Assembly: GCA_040388375.1 (NCBI GenBank)
Contig: JAZKBU010000019.1
Coordinates: 1 to 64,000 of the forward strand
Direction of reading: 5' to 3'
DNA from: Bacteroidota bacterium
Lineage (GTDB): Bacteria; Bacteroidota; Bacteroidia; UKL13-3
Length of the DNA stretch: 64,000 bases
In this document: piece after piece, positions 45,353 through 53,013 of the stretch
Position numbering within the stretch: position 1 is the stretch's first letter
Layout: each line of letters begins with the position of its first letter
Program-made: the position numbers and the translations under genes
Notes under the pieces: generated by a model
Seen by the model: the letters and a program-made list of their open reading frames with translations, nothing else
The model's database searches: none
Told to the model about the DNA's origin: nothing

Positions 45353-45967
45353 CTAATGGTTAAAAAATATAACCGATACTTTGTGTGCAACAAGCCACTC
45401 CTTGTAATGAACTAAGTCCGATAAACGGATATTTCCTTTAATAGCAATATCGTCTGCAAACAAGTAAATATCTTTTTCAGTTAAAAATGAAAAAGGCAGG
45501 TTGGTAGCTTGGTTAAACCGAATATACACAAAAACTATTTGAGCAGGATCGTACTTAATAAAACGCGAAGCTTTAACCTGTTTTGGTATGTGCGCATGTT
45601 GTATTTTGTTTAGTGCAGCCTGCTCATTGAAAGCATGATTTAACGTTAACTCTGTTTTTTGTGCAACAAGCTTTTCAATTGCCTTAACAAACTGAGGAGC
45701 CGCATAAGCAATTAACTTGCCTTGTATGTTAACCGAAGCATGCGCAACCGGTTGAATACTTAAGTTGTGTTGTTCAGCAAACGCCATATCATCAGTTGTA
45801 ATAAAATGGTTGGCATAACAAAATAGTTCATTTGGTTTAACCATAACACCAAATGCATTTATATTTATAATTACCAGTTCAGTCAATGTATGTAAGTCAA
45901 CATTGTCTAAAGCAATATCATTATCTTTTATAGGTATATTACCTTGGTTTAATTTTTTAGTTAGCAT
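45353..45967 (-). CDS. Hypothetical protein (204 residues)
   Basis: This is a mixed alpha/beta, probably cytoplasmic protein with no signal peptide or membrane helix. I do not recognise the family. Features that may help are the N-terminal NVDLHTLTELVIININAFGV, the repeated His residues (for example NKIQHAHIPKQ) and the C-terminal EKDIYLFADDIAIKGNI. It lies between the UPF0126 gene (12 bases) and the barrel gene (43 bases) in an operon. Confidence 0.6.
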   Translation of the reverse strand: MLTKKLNQGNIPIKDNDIALDNVDLHTLTELVIININAFGVMVKPNELFCYANHFITTDDMAFAEQHNLSIQPVAHASVNIQGKLIAYAAPQFVKAIEKLVAQKTELTLNHAFNEQAALNKIQHAHIPKQVKASRFIKYDPAQIVFVYIRFNQATNLPFSFLTEKDIYLFADDIAIKGNIRLSDLVHYKEWLVAHKVSVIFFNH

Positions 45968-45979
45968 AATACTTAGTCG

Positions 45980-46597
45980 TTAGGTAGTGTCTCTTTTAAA
46001 TTGAGGTAAGTATAAGTTATACTTAACAGCCAAAAAGCGTATAGTAAAAATGAGCGCAATAGAAATACTCGTATTAATATTGCTGTTAATATGAAAAGAA
46101 GCCAGTGTTAAGTAACAGGCAGCCCCCGCTAGGCAAGCCGAAGCATAAATGGTTCTTTGAAATAATATAGGAATTTCATTGGTTAGTACATCCCTTATAA
46201 CACCACCCATTACTGCCGAAAACATACCCATAATTGCTGCTATTACGGGGTTTACATTAAACTGTAAAGCTTTTTCAACACCCAATATGGTAAACATGGC
46301 AATGCCTAAAGTGTCAAACAAAAAGAAAGTTCTTCGTAGTTTAATTAATACAGGGTAAGCTAGGCTGGTAAACACCACCCCCAAAATAATAGCATAAATA
46401 TAGTTTACATCCCTAATCCACGATAGCGGAAATGACCCCAGCATCATATCGCGTAAGCTACCACCACCAATAGAAGTAACAAAACCAATAAAGCTTACAC
46501 CGAGCCAGTCAGGCTTTGATTTTTCGTTGGCACTTAAAGCACCTGAAATAGCAAAAAAGGCAGTGCCGACCAGTTCTAAGATATAAATAAAATCCAT
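45980..46597 (-). CDS. UPF0126/YicG-type membrane protein (TRIC-like)
   Basis: The 205-residue protein has seven hydrophobic segments in two inverted repeats, with the paired motifs GTAFFAISGALSANEK..SIGGGSLRDMMLG and GIAMFTILGVEKAL..MGGVIRDVLTNEIP. This family was first UPF0126; members are described as trimeric intracellular cation-channel relatives, and some are linked to glycine transport. It sits 8 bases after the thioesterase gene in the same operon. Confidence 0.9.
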   Translation of the reverse strand: MDFIYILELVGTAFFAISGALSANEKSKPDWLGVSFIGFVTSIGGGSLRDMMLGSFPLSWIRDVNYIYAIILGVVFTSLAYPVLIKLRRTFFLFDTLGIAMFTILGVEKALQFNVNPVIAAIMGMFSAVMGGVIRDVLTNEIPILFQRTIYASACLAGAACYLTLASFHINSNINTSISIALIFTIRFLAVKYNLYLPQFKRDTT

Positions 46598-46605
46598 AGT
46601 TTTAA

Positions 46606-47049
46606 TTAGTTTAATTGATGCGTTTGACTAATGCCCAACATACAATAATGCGGGTGTGGTTTTCCGTTTTTAAGCGAAACAAAAACAAATGTAGCATTAC
46701 ATATAGTTTCTACTAATCCCTGTTGATTTTCCTTGCTTACATGTACGTAAATTTCAATGGAGCTTCTGCCTAATTTTTTTACGACCGCTTCCAGTTCTAT
46801 AATATCGCCAAGCTGGGCTGCTTTTTTAAAATCAACCTTGTTTAAGCTGGCCGTAACTGCACCATCACAATCAGTTCCGTATAGTAACCTACGCGTAGCT
46901 TTTACAGCAGTTAAATCCATTTCGGCAAGTACCTTGCCTCCAAATAAGCTACCTGCATAGTTTAAGTCTTCAGGGAAAACAATAAAAGAGTGAGTGGTTC
47001 CAATTTCACTCACCACTTTTATGTTGGGTGTTTTTATTTCGTCTGTCAT
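46606..47049 (-). CDS. Acyl-CoA thioesterase, hotdog fold
   Basis: The 147-residue hotdog protein shows SFIVFPEDLNYAGSLFGGKVLAEMDLTAV, VTASLNKVDFKKAAQLGDIIELEA and YVHVSKENQQG. It is the same family as the 172-residue thioesterase at 35865-36383 but lacks its C-terminal tail, and it probably acts on different acyl chains. It is first in a four-gene operon whose leader region holds two small-ORF/terminator units. Confidence 0.85.
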   Translation of the reverse strand: MTDEIKTPNIKVVSEIGTTHSFIVFPEDLNYAGSLFGGKVLAEMDLTAVKATRRLLYGTDCDGAVTASLNKVDFKKAAQLGDIIELEAVVKKLGRSSIEIYVHVSKENQQGLVETICNATFVFVSLKNGKPHPHYCMLGISQTHQLN

Positions 47050-47098
47050 ATGGTGTATTGGTTTTTAATGGTTGTTTGAATAATAATTCTGATAAAAC

Positions 47099-47134
47099 AA
47101 AAAAGCCTTCTCGGGTTTACGAGAAGGCTTTTTT
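47099..47134 (-). terminator. Terminator after small ORF 2, before the thioesterase operon
   Basis: A perfect 15-bp stem (AAAAAAGCCTTCTCG / CGAGAAGGCTTTTTT) has a 6-base loop. On the minus strand it precedes the thioesterase start by about 50 bases, so it would attenuate or insulate the operon. Confidence 0.85.
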
Positions 47135-47162
47135 GTGTATTGTTACTTTTTAACTCATAACA

Positions 47163-47252
47163 TTAACTCATATCTTCTCCCTGCAGTGAATGCGCACAAC
47201 GACACATCACGGTATGATTTAAAGTTTGACGTTTATAGTTATTTAATTTCAT
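47163..47252 (-). CDS. Small ORF 2 (29 codons) in a terminator-bounded unit
   Basis: An ATG-started ORF encodes MKLNNYKRQTLNHTVMCRCA and then nine more residues, ending at TAA. It begins about 33 bases after one terminator and ends about 30 bases before another. The central N-x-T-V-x-C...HS pattern is shared loosely with small ORF 1. It could be a leader peptide, a microprotein or chance. Coding status is unproven. Confidence 0.35.
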   Translation of the reverse strand: MKLNNYKRQTLNHTVMCRCAHSLQGEDMS

Positions 47253-47284
47253 TGGTTGTTCTGGTTACTATTTTGGTTTAAACA

Positions 47285-47317
47285 TAAAAAAGCCTCCTAG
47301 GTTTTCTAAGAGGCTTT
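47285..47317 (-). terminator. Terminator after small ORF 1
   Basis: The stem AAGCCTC-TAG / CTA-GAGGCTT, with one mismatch, is followed on the minus strand by TTTTTT. It lies about 25 bases after the small ORF 1 stop codon. Confidence 0.8.
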
Positions 47318-47341
47318 GCATTTATATCATGTTATTTAAAA

Positions 47342-47416
47342 CTATAGCATAAAAGCAACAAGCCTCTCATTTGAGTGCTTTCTACGCATTTTACATACAG
47401 TTTTATTAAAATTCAT
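47342..47416 (-). CDS. Small ORF 1 (24 codons) in a terminator-bounded unit
   Basis: An ATG-started ORF, MNFNKTVCKMRRKHSNERLV plus four residues, is preceded by an A-rich stretch (AAAACAACAAA) typical of Bacteroidota start regions. About 50 bases further upstream is a -7-like box TAAATTTG (47473-47466), without a clear -33. It is followed by a terminator. The peptide is basic (six Lys or Arg). Coding status is unproven. Confidence 0.35.
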   Translation of the reverse strand: MNFNKTVCKMRRKHSNERLVAFML

Positions 47417-47465
47417 TTTGTTGTTTTTTCTTGCTGCAATGATAATTTTTTTTAAATCATAAATG

Positions 47466-47473
47466 CAAATTTA
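47466..47473 (-). promoter_or_regulatory. Possible -7 box upstream of the small-ORF units
   Basis: On the minus strand TAAATTTG matches TAnnTTTG exactly. No TTG is found at the usual spacing, so support is partial. Confidence 0.35.
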
Positions 47474-47582
47474 TTTTTTAGTGGAGTATAGTAAAAAATA
47501 GATAACCCAATTTTTTTCATTACAGTAAGACAGAAAAACAGGCTTTGTTATGTCGTCTGTCCCCCCCCTTAATACTTAACTG

Positions 47583-49025
47583 CTACGGCAGTTTTACGTA
47601 AGCTATTTGGTATTTCTTTGACGAGAAATACACTAACAGCAAAAATGTTTTATCGTTTATCTGGCTGGTGAACATTGATGCGAACCTTGCTTTCTCAGGT
47701 AGGGTAACATATCCTTTAGGGGTGAAATTACCCGATGCCGCATCTATAATGTAAATGCCGGCCGCATTTCCGCTGGCTCCTTCCTTATGTACTTTCATAA
47801 ATTCATTGCGAATTACAAGAGTTTGATTATCCGAAACAGTTAAATAAGGACTGATGTCATAGGGATAAGTACTCATTTCAAGATAATCGTTTTTGGAGTG
47901 CATCAACAGTTCTCCCGCTGCTGAAATCTTTATGTATACAGTAGGGCCGAAAGAACCTATCGTTGTCCCCTCTGACGATCTAACATAACACGAGTTATCA
48001 CGCCCATAGTGAATGCCGAATGAGCCATCATTATTTGCAGTCATGTGAAAGACGCGAGCCTCCGAAGCTAGCTTTTTATAAGGTTCGAGTGCTTCTTTTG
48101 TAAGTTGTATAGTAACATTGGTTTTTAATTCTCCTGTGAGCGAATATGTACGAAATAAAAGCCGGTCGGGGTCCATAAATTTTTTACCACCTATAATAGC
48201 AACAGCCACCGTTTTCTTATCTGCACTTAATGTGGCTCGGGACGATACGACTTGAAATCCTTTCGGAAGATCATATGGGAAAGCTGTAAATACTCCATTT
48301 GTCTTAATACCACCTGGTCCATATGCAATAAATGAACCATCTTCTTCATACGAATATTCGTTTAATGATAATGATTCCTCCAGTGTGTTATCTACCCGTT
48401 TAATCACTTTAAAATTTTCGTCCAGAATTACGTGCATGCAGAGATTACGGCCTTGATATGTTCTGGTTTTTTTATCGTAACGGAAAATTACTCTGGCCAC
48501 CGCCATCAGATTCCATTCTTTAATTGATACATTGTGTTTATCCAATAAATCATTCAGTTCAACATTGCCTTTATTATCCTGATGTGGGGTAAAACATTCC
48601 GTAGGGCGGCTAGGGATGCCTAAGATTGGTATTGTTTCCAATAATTCAAGGTTATGGTTATAGCGATTAACCACGTAACTTACTGCTTTATAGTTGTCTC
48701 CTTCATACCGTACTTCAATCACATCAACAGTTTTTGCATTTACGAAAGCGGAAACTCCTGCGGGGCATTTAATCTCTATAACAGGCTTTAAGGTTTCTTT
48801 ATCCAGCTTTTGTAATACAGGCAATCCTTTTTTAAGATCTTTGTAGGATATTATAAAAATATTGTTTTCGTTTTCTCCTATGCAATTGACGGGGTTACCA
48901 TGGTACATGCCGGTGACGTTTTCGAGTGTATGAATTTCACTCCATTGTGCGGGAATATTTTGGCTAAATGCCTGTTGTGAAAAAAAAGCCAGCAAGGTGG
49001 CTACTAATGCAGATTTGATAATCAT
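47583..49025 (-). CDS. Orphan secreted protein, probable beta-propeller
   Basis: The 480-residue protein has a signal peptide (MIIKSALVATLLAFFSQQAFS). The rest is beta-rich with repeated hydrophobic strands and D/N-G turns, suggesting a propeller-like fold, but I recognise no family. It stands alone next to a tRNA pair, and its codons look somewhat more GC-rich than its neighbours. A run of eight C's lies about 14 bases beyond the stop. No terminator stem is obvious after it. It could be a recent acquisition. Confidence 0.65.
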   Translation of the reverse strand: MIIKSALVATLLAFFSQQAFSQNIPAQWSEIHTLENVTGMYHGNPVNCIGENENNIFIISYKDLKKGLPVLQKLDKETLKPVIEIKCPAGVSAFVNAKTVDVIEVRYEGDNYKAVSYVVNRYNHNLELLETIPILGIPSRPTECFTPHQDNKGNVELNDLLDKHNVSIKEWNLMAVARVIFRYDKKTRTYQGRNLCMHVILDENFKVIKRVDNTLEESLSLNEYSYEEDGSFIAYGPGGIKTNGVFTAFPYDLPKGFQVVSSRATLSADKKTVAVAIIGGKKFMDPDRLLFRTYSLTGELKTNVTIQLTKEALEPYKKLASEARVFHMTANNDGSFGIHYGRDNSCYVRSSEGTTIGSFGPTVYIKISAAGELLMHSKNDYLEMSTYPYDISPYLTVSDNQTLVIRNEFMKVHKEGASGNAAGIYIIDAASGNFTPKGYVTLPEKARFASMFTSQINDKTFLLLVYFSSKKYQIAYVKLP

Positions 49026-49150
49026 GGTTACATTTTAATGAAGGGTATTTCTCAAAAATAGATACATTTTCACCAAAAGCAAGTCTGTATTCTTCAGATA
49101 AAAATATACGGTTGGTTGTAACCTTTTTGTTTGTAAAAAATTGGAAGAAT

Positions 49151-49187
49151 AAAAAAAACCTTTGAATCGTATGATTCAAAGGTTTTT
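49151..49187 (-). terminator. Terminator after the tRNA pair
   Basis: The stem AAAAACCTTTGAATC / GATTCAAAGGTTTTT with a 4-base loop lies 22 bases beyond the tRNA-Pro 3' end on the minus strand. Confidence 0.85.
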
Positions 49188-49208
49188 GCAGAATTTTAAT
49201 TCTTTTTG

Positions 49209-49282
49209 TCGGGGTGGCAGGATTCGAACCTACGACCTCCACATCCCAAATGTGGCGCGATACCAGGCTACGCTACACCCCG
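49209..49282 (-). tRNA. tRNA-Pro (anticodon TGG)
   Basis: On the minus strand the acceptor CGGGGTG / CACCCCG pairs with discriminator A. The anticodon stem CCACA / TGTGG encloses TTTGGGA (anticodon TGG, reading CCA and other Pro codons by wobble), and the T-loop is GTTCGAATC. CCA is not encoded. It follows tRNA-Ser in one transcript. Confidence 0.95.
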
Positions 49283-49350
49283 TACAATTTTTTCAAAAGT
49301 GCTAAATTTTTGAACTAAGTAATTGTGTTACTCGCCCTTTAAAAACTATG

Positions 49351-49440
49351 CGGTGAGAGAGGGATTCGAACCCTCGATACACCTTAACAGCGTATGTCGG
49401 TTTAGCAAACCGGTGGTTTCAGCCTCTCACCCATCTCACC
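49351..49440 (-). tRNA. tRNA-Ser (anticodon GCT)
   Basis: On the minus strand the acceptor GGTGAGA / TCTCACC has discriminator G. The anticodon stem-loop is CGGTT-TGCTAAA-CCG (anticodon GCT, reading AGC/AGU). A long variable arm, typical of class II tRNAs, makes the gene 90 bases. CCA is not encoded. Confidence 0.95.
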
Positions 49441-49463
49441 GTTGCAATTTTTTAAAGGGAGTG

Positions 49464-49494
49464 CAAATGTAGCATTACCATTGAAAACTCAAAA
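49464..49494 (-). promoter_or_regulatory. Promoter of the tRNA-Ser/tRNA-Pro unit
   Basis: On the minus strand TACATTTG (49471-49464) matches TAnnTTTG exactly, and TTTTG (49494-49490) lies 18 bp upstream. The box ends 23 bases before the tRNA-Ser 5' end. Confidence 0.75.
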
Positions 49495-49675
49495 CTTTTG
49501 TGCAATTTTTTATAAATTATTTTTAAAAGCTGCGTTTGCACCTTTTGGTGTGCATATAAAAACACTTTGAATATTAGCGCGTTAAAGTAAGCAGTTTGTA
49601 AAATTAAATTTTATACAATAGGTGTTATCGTATGCAGTAAAAATGTTCGTTAATTAGCAAAAAATATTTTTAGCC

Positions 49676-52279
49676 ATGGCAAAGGAAAAACCAGTGCATT
49701 ATAAGTTTCGCGATTTGAAAATTTTTGGTAGTACCGAATGGTTAGCCAATAACGAAAAAAAATACCGTCAGGTTTACGATGTTTCCGAGTGCACCTTCAT
49801 TTATTGCGAGCTTTCTTTTTTTAATAAATTATTTGATGAACACGATTGGGATGTAAAAGTAAGTTTGAAATGTGTAAATCAGGACGATGGTTCTGAAGTT
49901 TGCACCCTATCTGCCGAAAGACAAATAAAGAAAGATGAGAATATAGTATTTGTAAGAGAAGGTTGGGGCGTAAAAACACCGGGCACTTATTGGAAAAAAG
50001 GTAATTACCGTTGGGAAGCGTGGATAGATGGCATGTTTATAGGCGAAAGAATGTTTTACATTGTGGATGTAGGAATAGTAAGCGAAGTAGTAAACCCTTA
50101 TTTTACCATAAAAACCAATAGACTTTACGAAGCCAGCGATGCCAATATAGCACGCAGCGAAAGAAAATACTTAAGTGCTTTTGATACCAAAGAAACACGC
50201 TATGTTTGGCTGGAGATAGTTGCCGATAACCTTGTGGTAAGTGAGCAGCCTTGGCCATGCGAAATGAAGTTTAATTTTAAAACACATTCTGGCCAGCTGA
50301 AAGGGAGTATTGAAAAATTGTTTTTTATTAGTGGCAGCGATTCAGAATTTGAATGCAGTATTGGTTGGGGAAGCGAGCTAAAAGGCACTTGGGGTTTTGA
50401 TAATTATAGCATTGAAATTATTTTCATGGATCAGTTAATTGCCACCATTCAATTTGATGTAGGCAATGAATTTGTTATTGAACAAAAACCCAAAGAAGTA
50501 AAAGCAAAAAGCAAAAGCGTTGAAAAAGCAAAACCGGTAGAACCTAGTAATGAAAACATAGAAAATATAATGGTAGAGCTCGATAATTTGATTGGGCTTG
50601 ATTCGATAAAACGTAAGGTTAAAGAATACACTACGTATTTAAATTTTTTAAAAATAAGAAAAGAAAAAGGGTTTGAAGATTCAGAGAGAATAAATCTACA
50701 TGCCGTATTTACCGGTAACCCCGGAACAGGTAAAACTACTGTAGCCAAAATGCTGGGTAAAATTTATAACCAGTTAGGCTTACTAAGCAAAGGCCACGTA
50801 GTAGAAGCAGACAGGAGCGATTTAGTAGCAGAATATATTGGGCAAACAGCGCCCAAAACCAAAGAAATAATTAAGAAAGCCAAAGGAGGCATTTTATTTA
50901 TTGACGAGGCTTATGCTTTAGCACGTAAAAATGACGATAGCAAAGACTTTGGTAAAGAAGCCATTGAAATTTTACTGAAAGAAATGAGTGATGGTGATGG
51001 CGATATTTCGATTATTGCTGCCGGGTATCCTGAAGAAATGAATAATTTTTTAGAGAGCAATCCTGGTATGCGCAGTCGTTTTCAAATGTTTTACGACTTT
51101 CCTGATTATGCACCAAAAGAATTGTTAAGTATTGCAGAATATTCATCGCAAAAAAGAGGTATTAGGTTTAATGAAGCATCAAGAGAATTAATATATAAAA
51201 AGTTAGTGGATGCATACCGCGATAGAGATAGAATGTTTGGCAATGCCCGTTACGTAAATAGCCTGATTGACGAATCTAAAATGAATATGGGATTGCGCTT
51301 GATGCAATTACCCAATCCGCAGGATTTAAGCAATGAAGTATTAAGTACCATTGAAACCGTTGATATAGATAAAGTATTTGGCATACAACAAAAACTATTG
51401 ACCGATATTCCGGTAGACGAAGAATTGCTGGTTAGTTCACTCGGTGCATTGCACAGTTTAATTGGATTAGAATCTGTAAAAAATGAGATAGATGAATTAG
51501 TGAAATTGGTGCGTTTTTACCGCGAAATAGGAAAAGATGTGCGCCAGTCATTTTCATTGCATACCGTTTTTACTGGTAATCCAGGAACAGGTAAAACAAC
51601 AGTAGCCCGTATTTTAGCCCAAATTTATAAAGCTTTAGGTATACTGGAAAGAGGTAATCTGGTAGAGTGCGATAGACAGGATTTGGTAGGAGGATTTGTG
51701 GGGCAAACAGCTATTAAAACCAACGATGTTTTAACCAGAGCCAAAGGAGGTGTTTTGTTTATTGACGAAGCCTATGCCTTGAGCGAAGGAGGAGAAAATG
51801 ATTTTGGTAAAGAAGCCGTTGAAACCATACTAAAACGCATGGAAGATAACCGTGGTGATTTTATAGTAATAGTGGCTGGTTATACTGATAATATGAAACA
51901 CTTTTTAGAAAGTAATCCGGGTTTAAGCAGTCGTTTTGATAGAGAAATGCAGTTTGAAGATTATGATGCTTCACAACTACACGATATAGCCTTGAAAATG
52001 TTGGCCAATAATGGTATTAAACCAGATGAGAAAGCATCCTTACATATTAAAGCCTATGCTGAGTTTTTATATAAAACACGCAATAAGTTTTTTGGCAATG
52101 CCCGTAGTATGCGAAAAGTGGTAGAAGAAGCCATTAAAAACCAACATTTGCGTTTAGCAAAAATTGAAATGAGTGCGCGTACCAAAGAAATGATTTACGA
52201 ATTGGTTTTTGAAGACGTTGAAGAATTTGTGATTGATGTAAATGCCGTAGCTAATAAACGGACAATTGGATTTAAATAA
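49676..52279 (+). CDS. Tandem CbxX/CfqX-type AAA+ ATPase with duplicated N-terminal beta domain
   Basis: The 867-residue protein has an N-terminal part with two similar segments (about 22-70 and 158-208; EKKYRQVYD..W and ERKYLSAFD..W) that look like beta-sandwich repeats, then a Lys-rich linker (270-292). Two AAA+ modules follow. Module 1 has Walker A GNPGTGKT (347-354), Walker B ILFIDEA (406-412) and the sensor/Arg-finger SRF (467-469). Module 2 has GNPGTGKT (634-641), VLFIDEA (693-699) and SRF (752-754). Both ATPase sites appear intact. CbxX-type AAA+ proteins include SpoVK, rubisco activase CbbX and EccA; the client here is unknown. No signal peptide, so cytoplasmic. It is transcribed alone and ends at a perfect palindromic terminator. 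Confidence 0.9.
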   Translation: MAKEKPVHYKFRDLKIFGSTEWLANNEKKYRQVYDVSECTFIYCELSFFNKLFDEHDWDVKVSLKCVNQDDGSEVCTLSAERQIKKDENIVFVREGWGVKTPGTYWKKGNYRWEAWIDGMFIGERMFYIVDVGIVSEVVNPYFTIKTNRLYEASDANIARSERKYLSAFDTKETRYVWLEIVADNLVVSEQPWPCEMKFNFKTHSGQLKGSIEKLFFISGSDSEFECSIGWGSELKGTWGFDNYSIEIIFMDQLIATIQFDVGNEFVIEQKPKEVKAKSKSVEKAKPVEPSNENIENIMVELDNLIGLDSIKRKVKEYTTYLNFLKIRKEKGFEDSERINLHAVFTGNPGTGKTTVAKMLGKIYNQLGLLSKGHVVEADRSDLVAEYIGQTAPKTKEIIKKAKGGILFIDEAYALARKNDDSKDFGKEAIEILLKEMSDGDGDISIIAAGYPEEMNNFLESNPGMRSRFQMFYDFPDYAPKELLSIAEYSSQKRGIRFNEASRELIYKKLVDAYRDRDRMFGNARYVNSLIDESKMNMGLRLMQLPNPQDLSNEVLSTIETVDIDKVFGIQQKLLTDIPVDEELLVSSLGALHSLIGLESVKNEIDELVKLVRFYREIGKDVRQSFSLHTVFTGNPGTGKTTVARILAQIYKALGILERGNLVECDRQDLVGGFVGQTAIKTNDVLTRAKGGVLFIDEAYALSEGGENDFGKEAVETILKRMEDNRGDFIVIVAGYTDNMKHFLESNPGLSSRFDREMQFEDYDASQLHDIALKMLANNGIKPDEKASLHIKAYAEFLYKTRNKFFGNARSMRKVVEEAIKNQHLRLAKIEMSARTKEMIYELVFEDVEEFVIDVNAVANKRTIGFK

Positions 52280-52290
52280 ATATTGAATTA

Positions 52291-52330
52291 AAAAAGAAAG
52301 GCCATTACAATTGTAATGGCCTTTCTTTTT
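52291..52330. terminator. Bidirectional terminator, 20-bp perfect palindrome
   Basis: AAAAAGAAAGGCCATTACAA is followed directly by its exact reverse complement. It lies between the convergent AAA+ and DUF2911 genes and serves both. Confidence 0.92.
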
Positions 52331-52334
52331 GTTG

Positions 52335-52883
52335 CTATTTAAAAGGGACCTTAACCAAGGTTTTATCCCAATGAATAACTAAGTTGGCATTGCCCGTGCT
52401 GTCCGCATTTTCAAAGGTTAATTTTAACTGTTCTTCAAACGAAGCATCATTATTAGCAGGAACTTCTGTTTGTAGCACATCCGTTTTATGGTCAGCTTCC
52501 GTAGCACCCCATCTATCCCAGTCCGTATTGAAATAAATTTTCCAAACATCTTTTCCGGGTACAGCATAAATTTGGTATTTACCGGCTTTTAGTTCCTGGT
52601 TATTTACCATAATGTTTTTGTTTACATCAAATATAGTAGCTTCATTAGCACCTAAACGCCAGTAACTACCGTAAGGTTGAAGTACTTTTTCAGCAGGTTC
52701 GCTAAAAATAACCCTGCCTTTTTTGTAAGGTTGGCAGTAAGTAATTTCTATTTTTAAATCGCCTTGAGCAAAAGAAGCTTTTGCCTCAGGACTATGTGAT
52801 TTGGTGTTATTCTTTAAAATAACAAACAAAGCTATTACTACAACAATGAGTATAACAGCAATTAATAATACTTTATTTTTCAT
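52335..52883 (-). CDS. Membrane-anchored DUF2911 protein
   Basis: The 182-residue protein has an N-terminal membrane anchor (about 5-25) and one DUF2911 domain: KIEITYCQPYKKGRVIF, YWRLGANEATIFDVNK, AGKYQIYAVPGKDVWKIYFN and WDRWGATE. The domain faces the periplasm; its function is not known. The ATG at 52883 (MKNKVLL) is preferred over the TTG at 52889. A shared terminator follows. Confidence 0.85.
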   Translation of the reverse strand: MKNKVLLIAVILIVVVIALFVILKNNTKSHSPEAKASFAQGDLKIEITYCQPYKKGRVIFSEPAEKVLQPYGSYWRLGANEATIFDVNKNIMVNNQELKAGKYQIYAVPGKDVWKIYFNTDWDRWGATEADHKTDVLQTEVPANNDASFEEQLKLTFENADSTGNANLVIHWDKTLVKVPFK

Positions 52884-53001
52884 AAGCAACTATACAAATA
52901 AATCCTTAAATTTTTTATACAAGCTATCCCTTAACTTTCAGATAATAAAGAAATAGAATATGTTTTTTATTACCCATGCCAGTTATTTGCTAAGGCAATA
53001 A

Positions 53002-53009
53002 TATATTTG
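53002..53009 (+). promoter_or_regulatory. -7 box of purD, 5 bases before ATG
   Basis: TATATTTG matches TAnnTTTG exactly and ends 4 bases before the purD ATG, implying a leaderless or nearly leaderless mRNA. No TTG is seen at the usual -33 spacing. Confidence 0.5.
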
Positions 53010-53013
53010 CCAA

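Noticed and set aside
47561-47568. C8 run as a phase-variation tract
   Set aside because: It lies beyond the stop codon of the nearest gene and is not in a visible promoter, so slippage would not alter a protein.
48964-49242. 92-codon minus-strand ORF across the tRNA-Pro gene
   Set aside because: It reads through the tRNA and the orphan gene's 5' end; the MEVVGSNPATPT start is the translated tRNA arm, a well-known false ORF.
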